Positions 20,844 through 32,709 of a stretch of DNA of 64,000 nt are shown here, one piece after another. The translations under genes were made by a program, and so were the position numbers. Under the pieces are notes generated by a model, which worked only from the letters and a program-made list of their open reading frames with translations, made no database searches and was not told the DNA's origin. The stretch lies in assembly GCA_014526335.1 (NCBI GenBank), contig JACTAT010000326.1, forward strand, positions 57,721 to 121,720, given 5' to 3'. The DNA is from Chrysaora quinquecirrha (lineage: Eukaryota; Cnidaria; Scyphozoa; Semaeostomeae; Pelagiidae). Every line of letters starts with the position of its first letter. Position 1 is the first letter of the stretch.

Positions 20844-22030
20844 GTGGGGAAGAAGAACAAGTGATTGCCGGCTATATAATAAGCATATCAAGTGCAGAGG
20901 CTTCAGAGGAGGATGTTAACTCCAGCTACAATCTTGGACAAAAATTACAGGATTTTCCAAAATAACATTGACGCAAACTTTGCGCCAAAATACAACGACT
21001 ATCTCTCTTGGAACAACGTGGCTGGATGAAGCCGCTGTTAGGCCATAAATACGACTAAGAACCTAATACCTTTAGGGTAGGTAAATAGAAACCATTGTAA
21101 CAGAACTGGTAATATCAGCTGTCACAACAATCGGCAATAAGGTCAGTCTGCCTTGCGTTGTTGAATACTCACAAGTAAATCAGGCAAGACAGGAGATGCA
21201 ATTGTCAAGTCATGGTCAGACACAACAAAAGTTTTGGTAATATGTGAATCAAGTCAGGAAAAAACCATCACTGAAGAGGATATCTTAACGGACGTCAACA
21301 ATTGCAGAAGTACGTGTGATGAATGCTTATCTTTGAAGTCTGTTGGCGAAAAAAGTGCTTTTGCTGGCCAAGTGAGTAATTTGCCATGTCTTAGCGTGCA
21401 ACAGCTGTATCGATGAAAATATTCTTTGCAAACGGAGAGTTTTCTCGGTTGTAATAGCTGATTCCGAAGAAGGCAACAAGAATGCATTTATGAAACTCCA
21501 ATCTGCACGAAATAAGGAAGACATCGATCCCGACTTGTCACTTTTGTCAGGAGGAAGGTGGTTTTGAGCTACTTCTGACATCCACCCAAAAGAAAGATAT
21601 ATTCCATTGGTTTTAGATATTTCAAATTTATAGCACAGATGCTCATATCTTAGTAAAAGAGAAACCTTAAAATTTTCTTACAAAACTTTCAAATTACCTT
21701 GTTCTTATTACCTTAATGTGCATTGTATAGAGTATAAAATTTCTTGATGATTGATTGGCAGATCCCTTTTACTGTGTCAAAGACAATGCAATTGTTGTAA
21801 TAGGTATTTACGGGTTAGAAATATAAAATATTATATCTATGGAAAGAAGCAACAAGGAATACCAAGGCAATGATCTCTTACTCTCTTACTGGTACCATGT
21901 TGAACACATTTGAAAAGCATCAAAAGGGTCACACCATTGCCATGCCAAGTTTAGGTGTGCTCCCATACAAATTCAATGTGCTCTCAACGTGTGTACCAGT
22001 TAGAACACAACGACCAGAAGAACCTTTAAC
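20844..22030. other. Non-coding or decayed sequence
   Basis: No recognisable product. An ORF at 21234-21416 (60 codons, with DVNNCRSTCDECLSLKSVGE) may be a relic segment of unknown origin. Confidence 0.3.
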
Positions 22031-23239
22031 CAAAGTCTAAAGAAATCAGTCGTCAGTCGAACGCAGAGTTGGCGAAGAGCAAAGAGAACATCAAAGAATA
22101 ATTAAGAGAACAGTAGTTAGTTATTAGTTTATCAACATATAAGAAAGAGCAAACAAACGACTTCTAATTGTCTCTCAACTCTTACAAGTCTACCAAGAAA
22201 GAGAACACCACACACTAAATAAAAAAAAGACCAATATAACACAGTTTACTAAACGACTTGGACAAGGGAAATCAAACTATAATTTATTTTAGTGAAATGT
22301 TGAAGCAATCTGCAAAAACGGCTGAAAACATCAGTTATTGCCAAACAAAATGAAGAGGAAGCAAAACAGTCTTGATTGACTACAAAGTCAGTTGGAGCAC
22401 AGCATTCAGAGTTACATCATCATTCACGTCCTTCTCTCTTGCTCCGTATTCTCTGCACGTTAAACAAATAACCGCAGCACCAACTTCAGCGCAGTCGATA
22501 TTAGTAAATGCAATTTTCAGTCTAACGAAATTGGTGACCACGACGTGACCAAGGATTTCACTAACTGGAATCATCTGCTTCATCAGCGGATTTGTCTGAA
22601 TCAACAAGACTTAGATAAAAGACATTTTCACTTCGTAGCACATCAAGCAATCGTTCTTCTTCAACATCATTCGTCGTTGATCCTAATCGTCGTCATTCGT
22701 TCCCACTTAGTTGTTCGTCACGCACAACTGTTCCTTTTTCGTCAAAGTTTCAAGCATTTGTCTTTCATTGTTTCAAGTTCAATTTCAAGTTTCAGTAGCC
22801 GCATGGCAGCATTCTCGACGCGCAATGCCACCCACTGTCAACCATAAGCAACATAAAAAAACACTCCACGGGCTCAGCTAGTGCTACACTGCGTCAACGT
22901 CCAACGTCCACTATTACCATCGGCACCATCTGAAGGTTCCTGGTAAGCTAAAGATTCTCATCAAAAACGAAATCAGGATCTTGTGAAGAAAACCATTTAA
23001 CGCAGTCCATGAAGGACTAACGCTTGATTGCATCACTGCTGTTAGAATGAATAGGAAGTCGTCATCCAAGATGAAAACCAGTCGTCCAAAAACAAGAAAA
23101 GTTCATCGCCCAAGATCGTTTCTTGAAAAAGGCCTGACTGGTGTTGGGCACAGTTAGAGGTCAAAGAAACTGGAATTGTAGAGGTCAAAGAAACTCAGTT
23201 CAATACACACCCAGATAAGTTCCTTTCGCTTTTGTAAAC

Positions 23240-23720
23240 CTCGAATGATAAGCTAGATGCTTGCGTTGCCCTTCTCGGGAACGCATACCTGGAGTCATCA
23301 TATCAACGATGAGACCTCCTCAAGCTGGCCATCAATTCAAGGTTCCATTCACTCTGAGGCTCTAAAACTCCCATTACAAATGTTTTGTTTGTGGAAATGC
23401 TGTAAAGACTATCCAATCTTCCTAAACAGTAACACGAACGAGTGCCCCACATCATGGAAATTCAGCACCACTTCCCCGACCGGTATTGAGAAACCCTTCT
23501 ACTCATTTTCAACCAAGCAGGCAGAGCCATTTAAACTATATTTGCCTAATGAACATCTCTTGGCGTTCCCAGGTGGGTCAAAAATAGACAGCCAATCAGT
23601 CACAGAACAACCAGTTCATAAAAAGGAACAATCAAAAATGAATGAAGAAAAGCAGGTAACAGGCAAAACTAGATTTCATCTCAGTAAATATACGTGTTCG
23701 GGCAACAAGTTTGATTAAAA
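23240..23720 (+). pseudogene. Ngaro/DIRS gag relic
   Basis: In one frame near 23255-23395, ALLGNAYLESSYQR is followed by DLLKLAINSRFHSL and ITNVLFVEML. This matches the conserved ALLG-x2 ... RRD-L-KP ... Y-x-LC ... LFGD segment of Ngaro/DIRS ORF1 proteins. It is interrupted by at least two stops. A 153-codon ORF exists in another frame of the same stretch (23257-23718) and is a by-product. Confidence 0.5.
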
Positions 23721-23820
23721 ACAATACTATAAGAAGCTTCATTTTAAAGAAGAAAGATGTTGTTATTCTTAAAAACTATATATTCGGTCAGACATTCCAC
23801 TGACCATCCTCAGAGTGATT

Positions 23821-24404
23821 TCATCTACATAACTGGCGTAGCATAACTTCAAATAAATTTGTTCTCAGCCTTGTTAGTGGCATTCTTGTCAATTTTCTGT
23901 CACCAGTCTCCAACTTCTCCCTCTGTTTTGTGACGATGAAATTACATGCATCAATACTGAAGAATGGTGCCATATATCTTGTCAACCATATAAAGAACCA
24001 ATTCATTTCCAATATTTTCACCCAAACTAAAAATTCCGGGAGTTTATGCACTATCATAATTTTTAAAAAAACTAAATAACTTTGTTGAAAAAATCCATTT
24101 CAAAGTGGAGCACATTATAACAATTTTACCTCCTATCAAGAGGAATTCATTTATGATGTCTCTTGATTTAAAAAATGCATATTTGTCACCACCAATCGCA
24201 AAACAATATCAAAAATGCCTTCTTTTCATGTCGAAAGATAAAAATCTATTAATATCAATACCTTTGCTATGGCTTAAGCCTTGCTCTGTTCTATTTCACA
24301 AAAGTTCTGAAGTCGATTTTTTTGCAGTTACGGCGAGAGAGCTTAACTGCACATACTACATTAACGAAAGTTTGTATAGCAACAATTCTGAAACAACTTT
24401 GTAA
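23821..24404 (+). pseudogene. Ngaro/DIRS reverse transcriptase relic
   Basis: NWRSITSNKFVLSLVSGI matches the W-x2-IT-x2-x-FVL-x-IV-x-GY start of DIRS/Ngaro RT. AIYLVNHIKNQFISNIF matches the region before RT motif 1, and MMSLDLKNAYLSPPIAKQYQ matches the catalytic S-x-DLKDAY-x-x-x-PI segment. The usual LPFGLSSAP and YLDD regions are degraded, so the enzyme would be dead. Confidence 0.6.
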
Positions 24405-25519
24405 GAAAAGACATGTTTTACGAGAAATGACTTTCCTTGAAAAAGCCTTATCTTTACAGTAAATCATGAATTTACCTTTAATAATTTGTCATAAGAATTT
24501 ATGTCCTGCAAGAGAACAGCCCAAAGAGCATAGATTAACAACAGTAAAGTTTATCTTAAAAAACCATTTCAAGAAAGTTTCAGGCTTTCGGTATGGTGTA
24601 TTCAACTCGTTTGTGTTTAAGCTGTACTAAAATTTTATGTTATGTGATGTATTAAATGCTCAAAATTCTTATATTTGAGGACTGAAATGAGAGTTTCAGC
24701 AATTCATTTATCCTTAGGTTCTTAGAGATTTGTCCACCAGCATTCCGTGCTCCCATGTTTATAGCTGACTGTTGGAATGCACATTAAAAGCTAGTCATCG
24801 GAAGAACTTTCCATATACAGTGTGACCATAAGTACAAGGATGTCACAAGAACTCATACTATCATTCCTGAAAGGACACAAAAGGTTAAAAAAAATTCGCA
24901 TATAGCTGCTCTCTCTCACTCAGGTATCATCTAAGCAATATTTGCGAAACATTAACTTTGGACTCTAAATGGAAGGAAGACACAAATACAAAAAAATTTA
25001 AAATGTAGAAGAAATGAAAACGTAGAAGAAATATGCATTCAACTTTGAAAGATGAGATTGGTGCGGAGATCGAAAGATGTGAAATTGATGTCGTGCACGG
25101 GGCAGGAATACGGAGAAAGGACGGGAATGTATTTACCCATTATTGTGGTGAAATGTGTTTCCCATAAAAAGAAATCGAATGTGACAAGGAAGAAAAAAAC
25201 AGACATGCAACAATTAGAGGAGATCTCGCACAAAGAATGCAAGATTACATGTTTCAGGTGATAGACGAAAGAAATGAGCAGGGTATGGAGTCAATTTTAA
25301 CGGTCGATGGTAAAATTCGAAGCAAATTTGAGGGTGGTCAGCTTGATATGTATCATTACAGGTAGTTACAATATCAAATCATCCCCGGCTTGACATGTGG
25401 CATTTATAACAGCTATACCAGACACATGGTATGTAAATGCAACACCCAGTGGGTGCTTTGGTGATGTGGAGTAAGGGCCCCGTGACCTTAAAGCGCCGCA
25501 GAAGACCCCGCAAAAATAA
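24405..25519. other. Mostly non-coding; possible 5' part of Mutator-like relic
   Basis: 24405-25000 is AT-rich without ORFs. 25052-25261 has a 69-codon ORF with GQEYGERTGMYLPIIVVKCV that could be an N-terminal piece of the transposase relic that follows, but I cannot confirm it. Confidence 0.3.
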
Positions 25520-26060
25520 GTGGCACTCTGTTGCGGAACGAGCGACATGGCCAAACACATCGTATACATAAAAACGGCCTACCGTATGTTTCCTTTATTT
25601 GTGATAGAGATTCTTCTGCCATCAAAACAGTATCTGAAGCAAAGCCACGTGGAAATAGTGTTACTATATAGAGAACGGAAATGTGTTGGGCATATCCAGA
25701 AACGTCTGGGAACAAGGTTTAGAAAACCGAAAGCTTCTCATGCAACAAAGCTTGAGTGATGGAAATAAAATAGAAGGCACTGGGAGGCTTACAGAACAAG
25801 TTATAGACATCATACAGAACTATTATGGATTTGCCTTACGTCAGAACAAGAACAATCTCGATGGCATGATAAAAGATGTCATGCCAGGCTTGTACCATAT
25901 ACCCTCAAGCAGGAAGAATCTCTTTAACCACTTCTGTCCACAGGGCGGAGATTCCTGGTGTTTATACAAACGTGAAAATTGTGCTACCGATATACTACGA
26001 TTTGTCAGACAAGTCATTGTTGATCCGATGCTTGGATTCATACACCCAAAACCCAAATGA
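25520..26060 (+). pseudogene. Mutator-like transposase relic
   Basis: CVGHIQKRLGTRFRKPKA in one frame is followed after a one-base change by GRLTEQVIDIIQNYYGFALR and HFCPQGGDSWCLYKRENCAT in the next. This set (GH-x-QKR-G-x-R-LR, KG-x-LT-x2-x-ID-x-LQ-x-YYG-A-IR, H-x-CP-x-G-x2-SWC) is the signature of the animal Mutator-like transposase domain proteins found in arthropods and cnidarians. Ends at TGA 26058-26060. No terminal repeats were found around it. It is at least functionally interesting as a possible relative of the enzyme that would move the 39945-44931 foldback element. Confidence 0.6.
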
Positions 26061-26206
26061 GTCACTGGACAATAGGATTTGCAAAAGATGTCGTTTGTAT
26101 TTGCATCAACACTTTATTGTAACTCTCTTTGGTATACTGCGGTATATTTGGCATATTATATTTAATTAATTTTTATATGAGCTGAAGGGATTTTGTGTCT
26201 AAATAA

Positions 26207-26231
26207 ATTATGATATGATATGATATGATAC
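26207..26231. repeat. (ATGAT)n short tandem repeat
   Basis: Four to five ATGAT/TGATA units in a row. Confidence 0.75.
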
Positions 26232-26884
26232 GATGTCAAAAGAAAATTTACCAAGGAAAGAAGGTTGTGGAGCTCTGTACTGCAAATGCAGTTGCCAGTT
26301 TTAACTGATAGCTCTAGGTCAATTGCAACAGCGATTGCAATCGTTACTACAGAAGTCTAGCATTGGAGTTGGACTTCATACTTAAAAAGGACTATGGTTG
26401 AAAGAAAGAACACGAATGCAACTAGCAGAGAAAGAATGATAAAAGCAGAATGATAATAACAAGATAAAAACAAGAATGCTAATATCAGAGAAAGGGGCAT
26501 CTTCAAAGGCAAATTGCAGAGAAAGAAGCTAAGGGCCATTAAAAAGACCAGGGGATAAAAAAAAGAAAAAAGGGAGTTTTGTATAAGTTTGGGGGGTTTT
26601 ACGTTTGTCGCAATCTTAAAAAATTGTCAATCGCATTTGTGACAAGGAATTTTTCAGACCATTGAAGATATAAGGCTGAATTTTTGCGGGTTGACTTTCT
26701 TTGCTTACATCTGGGGAATGAGGTGGTTTTAGGGCGCCCCCGTGAGTCTTCTGAGTAAATCTGGTGAAAGATGGGCAGTTTCCAGAGATGCAACTTCTTA
26801 TTGAATATGCTTTTGAGGAGAGTGGCCTTTAAAGTGATCAAAGATGACGGAAACTAATCTCTACAAATCTAGAAAAAGAGCGTC
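26232..26884. other. Non-coding AT-rich sequence
   Basis: A purine-rich stretch from 26395 to 26580 contains repeated AGAGAAAG words (four occurrences, irregular spacing). No gene recognised. Confidence 0.3.
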
Positions 26885-27190
26885 AACGACGGACAGATGA
26901 CGATACATTATTCTGTCCATGTTGCCAACCGGACAAAACGCATCGTGTGTTCCGATAAAGGTCCCGTACAAAACATGGAGAAAAAGAGATTTTGCTAGAT
27001 CATTCTTGGAACCAACGCCGAGTAAATGCTGTAACTTCAATGGCACATTTAATTTTGTCTTCGAATAAACAAATAATTTAAGAAAAAGAAAATATAGGTC
27101 TTGTAACTGGCAAGGCTATAGCGTTGGTTAATCTACGCTTCTTACAGCCTAGAACACTGTTTCATTGTCTGAACGAATTTTTCAAATTAT
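26885..27190. repeat. Repeat copy related to 12000-12237
   Basis: Longer, better preserved copy of the element segment described at 12000. No coding assignment on either strand is secure; a 61-codon - strand ORF overlaps it. Confidence 0.55.
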
Positions 27191-28104
27191 TGGTACAGCC
27201 AGAACATGATTCGTTTTCCGCAATCCAGAAAGCGGCATAGATTGAGATCCATGGTAATCAACATTGTGGACAATAGGCATGCCAAGCAACCACGAAGCCC
27301 GATGGTGCAGCTCTTATTGCCCGGATGAGAAAACACCTTGGCCTACAGAAAACAATTGCGCAAATTGTTTCGTAGCTATTGATAAATTTGTATTCGTGCA
27401 GCGACCCGCGCTATATGCGAACTCCCGCGCTATGTGTGCACTAACTTGAAGTTTCTGCTCAATGCAATATCCATACACTTATTTGCATTTTAATGAGCTT
27501 TTTTGGTAATTTTAAAGCGTGATTTTCTCAGAGACAGTTTCAATGTAATTTTAATCCTTATTCGTTACAGCGTGTGAAGGAGTAGGAAAATCTTTTGTTT
27601 GCAACTTTGCTTGCTTGCTATTGAATTTATGTCAAAACTGTCATGTCGTCAAACTAATGTCAAACTTATGAACATGATGGCTTGTCGTTGTTTTGAGTCT
27701 GATGGGAATTGAGTTTCAACCATTTTACAACACAGAAAATTAGACAAAATGATATTCACAGATCGACCATATACATTTCCTTTGGCTGCATGGAGTGTTC
27801 TGTTTAGTTCTGTTCGTCGTTGTGATTTCAATGCCCAGTCCGTGAAAGCCGAACACCTCCCTCTTTTGCAAGGAATCGCAAATCTAAAAGCAGTTTTATT
27901 GCTGCGAAGAGCTGTTACCAGAAGATCTAGCGTCGTTTTTTGCATCGTTTATACTTGGCGACCATGATACAAGAAGACTTCAATACACGTGCGCGAAGTT
28001 TACACCACAACAGGAGCTGCCTTCCTTCATACAGACGCGGTACATCAACAACTGTCACTGTATTAGAACCTTGTGGGTAGTATGTGTCTATCTAATATAG
28101 CAAT
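27191..28104. other. Uncharacterised sequence before the Merlin fragment
   Basis: Contains overlapping ORFs on both strands at 27649-27967 (98 codons on -, 72 on +), none recognised. This may be the 5' portion of the Merlin element. Confidence 0.3.
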
Positions 28105-28541
28105 ATGTTTGCGTTCATTGCTTTGATAACTCTTGGCCAAAGGGAGTTTATCCAAAGATTAACGGACATGCGCTTAATGAAACGTGGTGTTCGTTGTCCC
28201 AATGCAAGATGTAGGACAGCTATGGTTTCGGTGGCAAGAGATTGCAACGACGGTTTTTGCTGTGGATGCAATCGATGCAACAAAAGCAAATCAATTCTCG
28301 ATCGTTGCTTTATCTCCAAATTCAAGCAAGTCTAAAAGTGTTGCTAACGATAACCTATTTCTGGTTATCTGGTGTTCCGATGACGGTAGTATCTGAAATG
28401 CTTAGGGTTACAACAAAGTCGATGGTCAAATTGTGCTTTTTGTTTACTGTTGTTTTCCGCAAAGTATTATTTGATGCGTTAACATTGTTTGAGTGGTGTA
28501 TTTCTTCGAATTGTTATGATTTTAATCCTTACTTACACTAA
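28105..28541 (+). pseudogene. Merlin/IS1016-type transposase fragment
   Basis: The first frame has a zinc-ribbon-like Cys set (GVRCPNARCRTAM ... FCCGCNRCNKS). After a one-base shift near 28330 the frame reads YFWLSGVPMTVVSEML and FRKVLFDALTLFEW. This order, a ribbon followed by IL-x2-IY-x-WL-x2-x-S-x-x-AE, is that of the ISXO2/IS1016-like (Merlin) transposase N-terminal half. The catalytic DDE core is missing, because the ORF ends at 28541 and non-coding sequence follows. Confidence 0.62.
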
Positions 28542-28880
28542 TGTGCGATCAATGAATATCACTGTAACCTCATTAGCTAATTTTATCTATTATTAATAAC
28601 TTGATTGTGAAAATATGTTTTCTCTTTAGTTGCTTTTTAGTTGCTGTAAAAATTACGTCTAGTTGATAGGCCTATGAAATAATGTTGACAAAAAAAAATT
28701 ATTTTTAGTGCATTTCTTGTTTTCTCGGTGCTAAGAAAAATGCTCGATAGTGAGCACGTACAGAAAGTTTGAACACTTGGTCCACCGAACCGGATAGGGG
28801 CATATTAATCACGACCATTGAAGAAACAAGAAGATAGAAAGACAGAGTCACAGAGTTTCAAGATCGTAGAATTCAAGAAG
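28542..28880. other. AT-rich spacer
   Basis: No ORF. It probably includes the LTR/leader of the gag fragment at 28881: an A-tract at 28689, and a possible primer region near 28782 (TTGGTCCACCGAACCGGATA). Confidence 0.3.
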
Positions 28881-29288
28881 AGATGGCCGACGCCCTAGAC
28901 AAGAAAACGACGAATAAGGCTTGGGCATCGGGTGTTTACAACAGCCCTGACAGACTCTAACAAGAAAGAGAACATTGAAAGTAAAGAATTAAATTTGATT
29001 CAATTTCAAATGAAAAGCAAACAAAGAAAGTTAGATAGACTTGACGATAAAATTTTCGATTTAATAAGCGAGAAGGGAGACGAAGATGACTGTGTTGAAG
29101 AAGTGAGAGAAGCGGGCGAATTCAAAGTGAAAATCCAAAGATCGTTGTTGACAATTGAAGATTTGCTGAAGCCGCCAGCTATGGTAAAATATGACACGCT
29201 TGAATCTGTATCGTCAGTAGCCAGTAGCGTGAATGGTAGCAAGAAAAGTCAGAGTGAAGCTTCCCAAACAGGAGGTGAAGAAGTTTAG
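28881..29288 (+). pseudogene. Retrotransposon gag N-terminal fragment, BEL/Pao-like
   Basis: Begins MADALDKKTTNKAWASGV, shifts by one base near 28937 and continues for 118 codons of helical, charged sequence (KQRKLDRLDDKIFDLISEKG ... EFKVKIQRSLLTIEDLL). The heptad-like N-terminal helix pair followed by a Ser/Gln-rich linker is what precedes the conserved core of BEL/Pao gag. It ends at TAG 29286-29288, before any core. The assignment rests on general pattern only. Confidence 0.42.
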
Positions 29289-29326
29289 AAGAAAACCATA
29301 CGAATGACAAGAGTTTTGGGACTGTT

Positions 29327-29527
29327 TGTTACGTGCCTCTGCAAATGATATACGTGTAAACGTACATGTATGTAATTCACATTGACGTAATCGCAACATG
29401 TTAATATGCGTGATATAAATATATGGCATTGCTTGGTTTACAGTCAGAATTGAAAGTACCTCGAGGAAAATAGTTGTCTTATTTTCTAATCTTCGTCTTC
29501 GAACCGAACCTGGTATTAAACCTAACA
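29327..29527 (+). repeat. Candidate 5' LTR of a Ty3/gypsy-like element
   Basis: Bounded by TGTTAC and CTAACA (TG...CA with a 5-bp inverted end), with a TATAAATA box at 29414-29421 and lying directly before a primer-binding-like site and gag. 201 bp long. No 3' LTR copy was found before the assembly gap, so this rests on position and ends only. Confidence 0.5.
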
Positions 29528-29530
29528 AAT

Positions 29531-29548
29531 TGGTGACAGAGGTCGGTA
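29531..29548 (+). promoter_or_regulatory. Primer-binding-like site
   Basis: TGGTGACAGAGGTCGGTA starts three bases after the candidate LTR. A TGG start complementary to a tRNA CCA end, 2-5 bases after the LTR, is the normal position for minus-strand priming in LTR retrotransposons. Confidence 0.5.
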
Positions 29549-29563
29549 CGAGAGTGCAGAATT

Positions 29564-30422
29564 ATGGCAACTACCACTTCCTCGATTATTCCGGAGAAAT
29601 TCGAATCTGGCGACATTAATGCGTGTCTTCGACGGTTTCAAGTTTGCGCCACTGCGAATTCATGGAACGATAACAAGAAACTTCAGGTTCTCCCTGCATT
29701 TTTGCGTGGACAGGCTGCCTCTCATTATCATGCCTTTACTGCCGAGCAGAAAGAGTCTTATGCCGCGTTGAAGGCAAATCTCATCACAGCGTTTTGTCCG
29801 CCTGTTGACCGTGAGAAATACTATCGAGACTTTGAGACTCGCTTCTTGCGGCCAAATGAGGACCCTACGACGTATATTTGGGAATTGGAGCAACTTCTTA
29901 CTAAAGCTGATACTTCCCTCACTGACAGTGGACGAACAGCTCTCTTGTCAATTTATGACAGGCCTGAACGATAATTTGCGCCTCAAGATGTTGGAATTCA
30001 ATCCAACACCCACTCTTACTGAGATGGTGTAGTTTGTTCAACACTTTCGAGCGATTCATGGGTCATCTGAAGACCAGTTATCATTCGCTGCCCCTATTCA
30101 TCCGCTGCCCGATGTCAACTTTCGGCCCCCTGATGATTAGATTCGTGAGTCGATCAGTCAGCTAACTGCTGCTGTTGCCACTTTAGCCAACAATCAACAA
30201 GACCTTCAAGCGTCTATGGGCCGTAGCCCTCCGCCTTCAGCATCGCCTGGTGGCCAAGTTGCAAGCAACCACCAGTTTCGCCGTGTTGGTGTCAGAAATC
30301 GTTCTCCAAATGACAGTCGTCGCTGTTATAACTGTAATCAACTTGGACATTTTGCTAAAGACTGTCCTTGGGACATACATTGTCAGTTATGCCGTTGGTG
30401 GGGACACAATTCGCACAGGTAA
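29564..30422 (+). pseudogene. Ty3/gypsy-like gag, frameshifted
   Basis: Opens with ATGGCAACTACC and runs 136 codons through a capsid-like region (FESGDINACLRRFQVCATAN, FLRGQAASHYHAF, ENPTTY-like DPTTYIWELEQLL) to a stop at 29972. The continuation is in the next frame (CQFMTGLNDNLRLKMLEF), again with stops near 30030 and 30138. A CCHC zinc knuckle (CYNCNQLGHFAKDCP) lies at 30324-30368, with a further CQLC/HNSHR partial knuckle after it. It would bind element RNA. Breaks make it non-functional. Confidence 0.72.
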
Positions 30423-30479
30423 GTCTTAAACTTCAATGGGGTGCCTCAATGAGGGGCTTGGTTGCAGGTCACCCCCGAT

Positions 30480-30843
30480 TTTTCTCTGCTGGGTTATGTG
30501 GAGCCTCGTTTAAATCACCTTCTCAGCCTCGTGTTTCTTGTTGCTTTGGGACGTCTCAACTTTCCGCATTGGTTGACACAGGTTCTTAATGAAAGCTTTC
30601 ATTTCTTTTGATCAGTTTCAAAACATCGAGCCCAGACCAATTCTGCATAACGTTTCTGAAAAATTTTTGGAATAAATGGCCAACCTTTACCGGTAGAAGG
30701 AGCGTAGAAGCTGTGTTTTCTCTTCCTGATAACGGTAATATTTTATATTCCGGTATGTTTTTAGTTTCCCGCCATCTGTGTAAACCATTTCAGTGTATTT
30801 TAGGATGGAATTTCCAGACCATCAATGGGTTATCTTTAACTTA
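30480..30843 (+). pseudogene. Retropepsin-type protease relic of the same element
   Basis: The frame ends in ALVDTGS followed directly by TAA (30587-30589): DTGS is the aspartic protease active site. The rest of the domain continues in shifted frames (LPVEGAVEAVFSLPDNGNIL, FQCILGWNFQT with the ILGWDF-like C-terminal strand). Broken by the stop and at least two shifts. Confidence 0.6.
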
Positions 30844-31954
30844 AAATGGTGATGGTACTTACTATTAAATCTCTTACCCTCTTACCGCAGATAATGAGTT
30901 GTGATTACCCTTTTTCAGCAATCACATGCAAGAGGTCCAGTTCCTATTGCTTTGTTGAGTAGATCTGAATTCATGTTGACAGGTAAATTGCCTAAGAGTT
31001 CTAAAGATGAATTAGGCATGGTTTCTCCTAATAATAAGCCTACTGTACCTACAGGTATCTCAGTAGCTTATTCAGGAGTCAATTGATGAAGATCATCCAG
31101 ATTATGTGCCAACGAATTGAGTTAAAAAAGCTGTCACAGAAGAAAACAATGCTAAAATAGATGAATCGATTTGAAAGGAAAAAGAGGTCGATCAAGTAAA
31201 AGAAACATTTTAATATCATCAAAAAAAAACCAATAGAGGTTTCTCAATCAGAAATGATCAACAGAAGAATAAAAGTATCACTAATGAATCCAATGAAATT
31301 CACGAACAATATCAAACAACATATACTCATACCTATACCTACAGATAATATTCTCGCAGACTACGAGGAAATGACAGAAGCTGAATCTAATATGGACATA
31401 TCTGCCAGTGAGGGAGCAGCGAACACAGCGAAAGTCCTGGCGATACTCTCAACATAGAGTGTGGTCAAAGACCCCAAAAAGATAGAAAAAGATCCAAACC
31501 TGAGACAGCTATAACACAAAAAAAAAACAGAAAAGGTGAAGACCAAAACAGAGCTGAGAAAGGGACGTCTGGTGCCAAGCGCATGGGCCTGTCCAATAAC
31601 AGGATCCCTAAAAGGACATAACCAAAAATAAAGAGTGACACTGAAGCCAACAAAAATAAACAAAAAGGTGGCGAAGATCATTATGAAATTATAAAACAAA
31701 TCTCAAATAGTCTTGCTAGTCAATACTTTCATGCTGACAAGCAAAAAGAATGCGCTATATAGCTGAAAAAAGTGGGAGATACTCAATTTCTTACTCCCAA
31801 TATCATTATAAAGTACAAGAATGATATATTCTCTGATATCTTATCGGAGATGTCAGAGGCAAATGACACATTCGCAAAAACAATGTGCGGCCTCTTGGCC
31901 AAACATCATAAATCTATGAGCACAGGACAAGTGCACCAAATCCTATAAATTAAT
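30844..31954 (+). other. Decayed downstream part of the LTR element and unassigned AT-rich sequence
   Basis: 30901-31086 is an ORF with SHARGPVPIALLSRSEFMLT and TVPTGISVAYSG, which resembles the linker between protease and RT in cnidarian gypsy polyproteins. After 31087 there is A-rich sequence with a helical Glu/Lys-rich reading near 31680-31945; no RT motif is seen before the gap. Confidence 0.4.
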
Positions 31955-32709
31955 NNNNNNNNNNNNNNNNNNNNNNNNNNNNNNNNNNNNNNNNNNNNNN
32001 NNNNNNNNNNNNNNNNNNNNNNNNNNNNNNNNNNNNNNNNNNNNNNNNNNNNNNNNNNNNNNNNNNNNNNNNNNNNNNNNNNNNNNNNNNNNNNNNNNNN
32101 NNNNNNNNNNNNNNNNNNNNNNNNNNNNNNNNNNNNNNNNNNNNNNNNNNNNNNNNNNNNNNNNNNNNNNNNNNNNNNNNNNNNNNNNNNNNNNNNNNNN
32201 NNNNNNNNNNNNNNNNNNNNNNNNNNNNNNNNNNNNNNNNNNNNNNNNNNNNNNNNNNNNNNNNNNNNNNNNNNNNNNNNNNNNNNNNNNNNNNNNNNNN
32301 NNNNNNNNNNNNNNNNNNNNNNNNNNNNNNNNNNNNNNNNNNNNNNNNNNNNNNNNNNNNNNNNNNNNNNNNNNNNNNNNNNNNNNNNNNNNNNNNNNNN
32401 NNNNNNNNNNNNNNNNNNNNNNNNNNNNNNNNNNNNNNNNNNNNNNNNNNNNNNNNNNNNNNNNNNNNNNNNNNNNNNNNNNNNNNNNNNNNNNNNNNNN
32501 NNNNNNNNNNNNNNNNNNNNNNNNNNNNNNNNNNNNNNNNNNNNNNNNNNNNNNNNNNNNNNNNNNNNNNNNNNNNNNNNNNNNNNNNNNNNNNNNNNNN
32601 NNNNNNNNNNNNNNNNNNNNNNNNNNNNNNNNNNNNNNNNNNNNNNNNNNNNNNNNNNNNNNNNNNNNNNNNNNNNNNNNNNNNNNNNNNNNNNNNNNNN
32701 NNNNNNNNN
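31955..32709. other. Assembly gap (755 N)
   Basis: Run of N. ORFs called across it have no meaning. It may hide the rest of the LTR element. Confidence 0.99.

Larger units (their letters stand above)
22031..24404 (+). mobile_element. Old Ngaro/DIRS-type retrotransposon relic
   Basis: Purine-rich leader with direct GAAAGAGCA/GAAAGAGAA words at 22040-22260, then broken gag-like and RT-like frames in the correct order on the + strand. Element limits are approximate. It is clearly older than the 14.1 kb DIRS copy, because every frame is interrupted many times. Confidence 0.5.
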
